A DNA stretch of 64,000 nucleotides from Typhlomys cinereus. Lineage: Eukaryota; Chordata; Mammalia; Rodentia; Platacanthomyidae. The DNA lies in NCBI GenBank assembly GCA_023101885.1, contig JALPQD010000294.1:1911501-1975500 (forward strand), read 5' to 3'. Of the stretch, positions 58,804 to 64,000 are shown piece after piece (position 1 is the first letter of the stretch; each line of letters begins with the position of its first letter). Under the pieces are notes generated by a model. That model saw only the letters and a list, made by a program, of their open reading frames with translations, did no database searches and was not told the origin of the DNA. Position numbers and translations under genes: made by a program.

Positions 58804-59474
58804 TGTGGTTGGGAGGAGTAGGGTGAGGGTGTGTGGTAGGAGGACTAGGATGATGGTATGTGGGGTAGGGAGGACTGGGATGAACTGTGAGCTTCAAGAA
58901 TTCAGATGATGAACTATCTGTAAACACTATTGCTGAGGACTCAGGTGTGCAAGGACTGGGAAACAAGAATTCCTTCATGAGAACTCACATGAGAGAGCCA
59001 CATAGGGAATTTCCTTCCCCATCTCATTCTCCAAGCTTTTGGGACAAACCAACTTACTCTCTTCTACAGTTCAGTTCTTAGTACAGAGACCTTGTTCATG
59101 GGAAATTGATGAACTGTTTGTGCTTGAATGACCTAAAAAACCGTGGGACTCTGGAGACAGTGGGCAGGTCTCAGCAAGGTCCTGTCCTGGACTTCCACTT
59201 CACATGAAATGGCAGGGGAGGCAGTCTCTCTTGCTATAAAAACTACTTGCATCCAGACCCCAATTCTAGTCCACTTCCCTATTCGGAAACACATTTAGCA
59301 TCTCTACATATAAATCCTTTATGCTTGCACATTCATTAGCCACATTCTGAACACATTGATTCCTCAATTCCTCTTTTAATTCCTGCTTTGTCATGGTAAA
59401 TCCTTCCATTCTCCTAACCCTAGAACTTTGAAACACCTTTCATTCTTTCATTAAAACTTTCATATCCATAAAAG
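58166..59474. other. Unassigned with a (GT)n
   Basis: (GT)n at 58758-58802, about 22 units, followed by a G-rich patch. Nothing else recognised. Confidence 0.45.
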
Positions 59475-59705
59475 ACAAACATCATGTTTTTTTCTCTCAC
59501 TTGTGGATCCTAGATTTTTTAGATATATAAAATCATGAGTACATATTTGATATGCAAGTAGGAATCAGCTTAAAAAATAAAAGAGAGGGTGGGGAAGAAA
59601 TGGATGAATAAGGGGAGATTCACTCAAGGTATGTCATATACTCATGTAAAAATGTCCTTATGAAAGCCAGTACCCTGTAAAATAAATATCTGAGAATTAA
59701 GGATA
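59475..59705 (+). mobile_element. Lx-like L1 3' UTR fragment
   Basis: 'tctctcacttgtggatccta', 'gattttttagatatataaaatcatga' in broken form, a purine-rich tract 'aaagagagggtggggaaga', 'catgtaaaaatgtccttatg' and an A-rich end are in the order of a rodent Lx L1 3' end. 5'-truncated. Confidence 0.7.
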
Positions 59706-59709
59706 TCAT

Positions 59710-60110
59710 TTTCAGTGGTTAAGGTACTTGCTACACAGCAAAAGAAATTGTTTGGATGGCCATAGTAGCCCACTTAGAATTCCAGTCTTAAAAAACAGAG
59801 ATTGGGAATCTCCAGACACAGGTAGTTAGCCAGGCTAGTTTTATTGGAGAACTTTGATTTTAATTAAAAATCCTGTCTCAAAAAAAAGATGGAAAAGCAA
59901 AGAAAGATGATTCCTGATATCAACTTCAGTCCCCAGCATATATATATATACATATATACATATGTATATATATATATATATGTATATACACATGCATATG
60001 CACCTACCACGCACATGCTGCAAACACAGAAATCTGCATACATGCACATAAACACATAAACATCTTCCCCACATGTATGCATGCACATGAACTGGAAAAA
60101 AGCACATTTT
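59710..60110 (+). repeat. Diverged B2-like SINE with TA/CA tail
   Basis: 'ggttaaggtacttgctac' recalls the SINE head. The tail holds (TA)n at 59939-59980 and CA-rich sequence. The body is poorly matched. Confidence 0.45.
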
Positions 60111-60957
60111 TAAAGGTTTTAGGAAAGCTTTTTGTATTTATATCAATCCAATTGCATAACTAATGAAATTCAGAAGGTAAGCTAGCTTCGTAAAAAACAG
60201 AAAGTTCTGGAGGTTCAGGACATGGCGCCATCATTGATGAGAACCTGAAAGCAAATGACATCACAACAGTAGGAACATATTGTGGGAGGAGGAAATCATT
60301 AAGCATCTCAGCTGGTGATGGAGAGGGACTGGATCCCTCAGTCCTTCAGAAAGTGTATCCACAGTGATGTAAGGGGATTGCATCAGTTTCCGTTTCAACA
60401 CCATTACACTGGGGACAAAGTGTCTGATGCATGAACTCTCAGGGGACACTCAAAACTACAGTAGTACTCAAGAAACAAGAAATCTTTAATCTTACAGTTA
60501 TGCTTAAAATGCAATGCTGAGCTGCTGTTTATTGTCACAGAACCACTCAAATCAGAACACATATTCTCAGACTACTGTGAATCTTCCCCAGCCTGATATG
60601 TGACCTTAACCTTCACATATCCCTCTCCTGTTTGGAAATGTAGTATATTTTCCCAATGTTTCGAAATTCCAATGCAATCTAATTCTCCTGGTTTGGTCTG
60701 ATTAGTGATATCATAAGAGAAATGGAATTCATACCAATTCTCAGTGAGTAAACTGAACTCTGTGCAGTCTACCCAGACCCTACACACTTCTGCACCAATA
60801 CCGTTACATTACTATGTGGGTTCCCTGAAGTGGTAGCCCTTCCCTACTTCTCCTTCTAAACTTTGCTAATTTCTACTATCATAAAAGTCTATTTTAATTC
60901 TTACATGTTGATAAAGTGATCCTCCCTGTGACAAACTTTAAATAGTTCTCCATTCCC
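60111..60957. other. Unassigned sequence containing a short minus ORF
   Basis: Aside from the ORF at 60572-60808 nothing is recognised. The right end abuts the 5' UTR tail of the L1. Confidence 0.4.
60522..60808 (-). pseudogene. Unidentified minus-strand ORF with nearby AATAAA
   Basis: From a stop at 60809-60811 the minus strand is open for ~78 codons to a TAG near 60572. It has a protein-like mix (WVDCTEFSLL, NWYEFHFSYD, YVKVKVTYQ). An AATAAA (complement of TTTATT near 60527) follows ~45 bp after the stop, but no poly(A) run follows, so it is not a plain processed pseudogene end. It could be a terminal exon or a decayed retrocopy. I do not recognise the family. Confidence 0.35.
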
Positions 60958-61103
60958 CACCCCGTTCCGCCGGCCGGGACATGTGCGCAGTCCAGCTGGG
61001 CCTCACCGCGATCTAGGTAAGCTCCGTCCCTGCCCACCCTCAGAACCCCAGGCCAAATAATTCAGTTTAGTGAAATTGAAAGATCTTAAGAGTTAAAACG
61101 ACA

Positions 61104-62167
61104 ATGCCAAAGTCAAAGTGCAAATCCATGAGAAGCAACACTCAAGTAAACAAATTTCCCACTGAAGGAATTAATCCCATAATGTTAGACTCCAACCAGA
61201 ACAAACCCACGGAAAATGGCCAAGAAAGCCTCACCCAGGATAAAGACTTTCAAAATATCATCATTACCATGTTCAATACTATGAAAGAGGAAATCCGGGA
61301 GGAATTACATAATCGAATCAATCGCTTTGAAGAGGAACACAAAAGACATTTGGAGGAGTTGAGAAAAAAAGTGCAAGAAATAAAAACTGGCATAGAGCAG
61401 TTAAAACAGACTCAAGCAGAGTTTAAAACTGAGCTAAAAGACAAGTTATCTTCAACCCAGAACTCCACAGAGAGTCTTATCAACAGAACTAATGAAGCAG
61501 AAAACAGAATTTCAGACCTTGAAGATAAGTGGGAGTACTAACCAGCTCAATGGAAGAGGTTGTTAAAGCCAAAAAGATATTTGAGAGAAATATCCAAGAG
61601 ATATGGGACACCCTGAAGAAGCCTAACATGCGTATTCCTGGAATACCAGAGCAAGAATCTCAAAATACCACCCCTGAGGAAATTTTTCAAACGATCATCA
61701 AGGAAAACTTTCCTAATCTAAAAAAAGAGAGGCCCATCCTTATACAAGAGGCATTCTGCACCCCAAACAAATACGACCAAAACAGAAGCACCCCACGGCA
61801 AATAATTGTTAAAACACTCCACATTCAAGATAAAGAACTGGTGCTGAGAGCTTCAAAGGAGAAAAAACAAGTCGCTTTTAAAGGTAAACCTATTAAAATA
61901 ACAAATGACTTCTCAGTCGAAAAAGTAAAAGCAAAAAGAGCTTGGAGAGACATACTTCAAGTATTGAATGAGCAAAAATGTCAACCCAGGCTGAATTACC
62001 CTGCAAAACTATCAGTCATGATCGAGGGAGAAAGAAAAATCTTCCAGCACAAAGACAACTTGAAGGGATACATGTCCACCAAACCAGGCCTTCAAAAAAT
62101 GCTAGAAACGATACTCAAACGTGAAGAAAAAAACAGGCATATCCAGGAGAACAGAAGGCAAGTATAA
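61104..62167 (+). pseudogene. L1 ORF1p (RNA-binding protein), frameshifted
   Basis: It starts MPKSKCKSMR and ends at TAA near 62167. The first frame (61104-61541) has an acidic/coiled-coil region with long Leu/Glu/Lys heptads ending RISDLEDK. A frameshift near 61530-61541 moves it to the second frame (61529-62167), which holds the RRM and C-terminal domain (IWDTLKKPNMRIPGIPE, RAWRDILQVL). Total ~354 codons, near the family's usual length. ORF1p coats L1 RNA as a trimer. Broken here by one frameshift. Confidence 0.9.
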
Positions 62168-62217
62168 CACCATTAAAAGTGAAGCAATATACTTATAAAA
62201 ACTACTAAACATAATAA

Positions 62218-63470
62218 ATGTCTGGAATTAAAAATAGTTTCTCCATTATGACACTAAATGTTAATGGAATTAACTCACCGATCAAGAGACACAATTACAA
62301 ACTTGGATTAAAAATCATAATCCATCAATCTGCTGCCTGCAGGAAACCCATCTCACCACAAAAGATAGGCACGCTCTAAAAATAAAAGGCTGGTCAACAA
62401 TTCTACAAGCTAATGGAAGCAGAAACAGGCAGGGGTAGCCATTATGCTATCAGACAAAGTGGACTTCAAACCAAAGAAAATTATAAGAGACACGGATGGA
62501 TACTACATTTTAGTCACAGGTACAATTCACCAGGAAGACTTCACAATACTGAACATATATGCACCCAATACGGGCCCCTCCACATTCATTAAGAAAACCC
62601 TACAGTGTCTAAAGCAAGAAATCAACCCCCAAACGATAATTCTTGGGGACTTCAACACCGCCCTCTCAACATGAGATAGATCAACAGGTCAAAAGCTTAA
62701 CAGAGACACTTTGGAACTTAATCAAACCCTGAAAGAAATGGACCTTACAGATCTCTATCGAACTTTTCACCCACGCACCAAAGAATACACATTTTTCTCA
62801 GCAGCACATTCTCCAAAATAGATCACATATTGGGCCACAAAACGAATCTCCACATATACAAGAAAGTTGAAATTCTAACTTGTGCCCTGTCAGACCACCA
62901 CGGCCTAAAGCTGGACATCCACAACACATCAAACAAGAGAAAATACACTAACTCCTGGAAACTTAACAATATGATGCTGAGTGAGAACTGGATTCTGGAA
63001 GAAATTGAAAAGGAAATTCAAGATTTCCTGAAAGTGAATGATAATGAAAATACAACCTACCAAAATCTCTGGGACACAATGAAAGCTGTTCTAAGAGGTA
63101 AGTTCATAGCTCTTAATGCCTACATCAAAAAAATGGAAACATCAGAAATAAACAACTTAACAATGCAGCTTAAAGCTTTAGAGAATCTAGAGCAATCTAA
63201 TCCCAAAAATAGTAGAAGAGAGGAGATTAGCAAAATAAGGGGAGAAATATCTGAAATCGAGATTAAGAAACTGATAGAAAAAAATCAACCAGTCAAAAAG
63301 CTGGTTCTTTGAAAAAATCAATAAGATTGATACACCCCTAGCTAAATTAACCAAATCAGGAGAGAGAAAACCCAAATTAACAAAATTAGAAATGAACATG
63401 GAGTTATCACTACTGATACCCAAGAAATCCAGAGAATTATAACATCATATTTCAAAAACTTATACTCTGT
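62218..63470 (+). pseudogene. L1 ORF2p, endonuclease part, truncated and frameshifted
   Basis: The start ATGTCTGGAATT (62218) gives the endonuclease N-terminus (MTLNVNGINS), then QETHLTTKD, then YAPN and ILGDFNT in another frame (62444-62674), then the late endonuclease motif SDHHGL (62830-63312), in APE-type order. At least four frame changes. The frame continues to [11 protein letters not shown] and ends near 63470, before the reverse transcriptase core. No reverse transcriptase motif remains. Confidence 0.85.
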
Positions 63471-63644
63471 AAAGTTTTTTTATGTGAATCTCTTTTATTT
63501 TATAATACATCAATAGAGATGTGAATAAATCAGATTATAAAACAATACTATTTTAAATACAATATTTAGTGTTTTTTAAAGTCAAGTGATTCTATGTATC
63601 ATGAATAGAAAATATCCTGAAAACATACATATCAAGATCTTTTT
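63471..63644. other. Spacer between two L1 pieces
   Basis: About 175 bp of AT-rich sequence without recognised feature; possibly the original flank of one or both L1s. Confidence 0.4.
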
Positions 63645-64000
63645 TTTTTTGCATTTTTCTTTTTTTTTATTTCAGCTCATACAAACTTATTAGGTACACC
63701 AGTTCCCTCCCTCCCTCCTCCCCCCCCGTACCCCCTGCTCCCCCTCCACACCCCTTTCCCTCCCCAACCCCCAATGCCTCCCACTCCAATTCCCAGAGAG
63801 TCCTTTCTTGTGCATGTCTGATTTTCCTCTGGGCCCCCCTCTCCGATGAGGTACAAGGACCCAGTGGCCTTTTCCTGAACCCTTTCCAGTGTTCCCCTTA
63901 GGTATATGAACACTGCTGTGGCTGCCAATCCTTTGCCTCCAAGGATCTTGGTGCCTTTAGCAGATGCTAGACTTTGTGAGGTCAACAGTGTGTTGGACAA
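63645..64000 (-). mobile_element. L1 3' UTR and poly(A) on minus strand, runs off window
   Basis: The plus-strand T runs (63641-63672) are the poly(A) end, with AATAAA in 'gctgaaataaaaa' on the minus strand. Next is the polypurine (G-rich) tract, seen as C-rich 63702-63790, then the 3' UTR to the window edge. The rest of this L1 lies to the right. The minus ORF 63677-64000 is 3' UTR translation, not a gene. Confidence 0.85.

Larger units (their letters stand above)
60958..63470 (+). mobile_element. L1 element, 5' half only
   Basis: It contains a CpG-bearing 5' UTR tail (60958-61103, with a donor-like 'ctaggtaagc' at 61013), ORF1 and the endonuclease part of ORF2. It then stops at about 63470, before the polymerase domain, without a poly(A) tail. 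Most L1 copies keep the 3' end and lose the 5', so this is the reverse of the usual truncation. Later deletion is the likely cause. Confidence 0.85.

Noticed and set aside
61104..62167. Two separate genes in ORF1 region
   Set aside because: The overlap and sequence show one L1 ORF1 interrupted by a frameshift, not two proteins.
63677..64000. 107-codon glycine-rich minus ORF
   Set aside because: This is the L1 3' UTR and its G-rich polypurine tract, downstream of ORF2 in the element.
60958..64000. Twin-primed single L1 with inversion
   Set aside because: In twin priming the inverted 5' segment lies on the far side of the 3' segment from the poly(A). Here the plus-strand 5' half lies on the poly(A) side, so two separate L1s are more likely.
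1..64000. CRISPR array, operon, phage or plasmid features
   Set aside because: No regular repeat-spacer structure and no bacterial-type gene packing. Repeat content is mammalian throughout.

Overview
The window is nuclear DNA from a mammal, and the repeats point to a rodent. It carries B1-like, ID-like and B2-like SINEs, an Lx-like L1 3' end, a more recent L1, ERVL-class proviruses and LTRs, MaLR LTRs, and old mammalian MIR and L1M fragments. The best-preserved SINE is a tRNA-headed, B2-like element ending in a CA microsatellite. It occurs four times, each copy with target-site duplications (TSDs) of 10-18 bp. I cannot fix the species; a myomorph or dipodoid rodent is an inference from repeat types only. 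Nothing looks prokaryotic. I found no host protein-coding gene with convincing exon structure, so this reads as an intergenic region or a large intron.

Layout. 0-5 kb: a compact ERVL-type provirus (1644-3609, TSD ATGTG) between two direct copies of a ~450 bp unit, then MLT1-like pieces. 5-10 kb: L1 fragments, two ~97% identical copies of a 190 bp tail-like repeat, and a head-to-head pair of LTRs inside an old MLT1. 10-19 kb: sparse sequence with a minus-strand LTR, a solo LTR with TSD ATTTC, MIR copies and an MLT1. 19-31 kb: B2-like SINEs, an LTR remnant, a minus-strand processed pseudogene (26.4-27.0 kb) and a GC/CpG-rich island with a minus-strand ORF (28.6-28.85 kb). 31-38 kb: old L1M sequence, a CTCF-like motif and a repeat-poor segment (35.0-37.3 kb). 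38.16-38.76 kb: a very long imperfect CA/TA/CATA microsatellite. 40-47 kb: MaLR-like and ERVL-like LTR pieces and MIRs.

47.7-54.7 kb: a ~7 kb ERVL provirus. It has two LTRs, a Leu-type primer-binding site, gag, protease, reverse transcriptase/RNase H, integrase and dUTPase remnants, and nested MaLR-like and SINE insertions. All its reading frames are broken. 55-61 kb: a SINE, a long stretch with few repeats and a CTCF-like motif, an Lx-like L1 3' end, and a short unidentified minus-strand ORF near 60.6 kb with a nearby AATAAA. 61-63.5 kb: a plus-strand L1 5' half (5' UTR tail, ORF1, endonuclease part of ORF2) that stops abruptly. 63.65-64 kb: the 3' end of another L1 on the minus strand, running off the window.

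The genes do not form a pathway. What they show is layered retrotransposition. The proviral and L1 reading frames carry frameshifts, stops or catalytic-residue changes, so none looks functional. I did not find an evident new molecular system. The items most worth checking are the GC-rich island at 28.6 kb, the 60.6 kb ORF, the inverted LTR pair at 8.3-9.1 kb, the near-identical repeats at 6.4 and 7.6 kb, and the abruptly ended L1.
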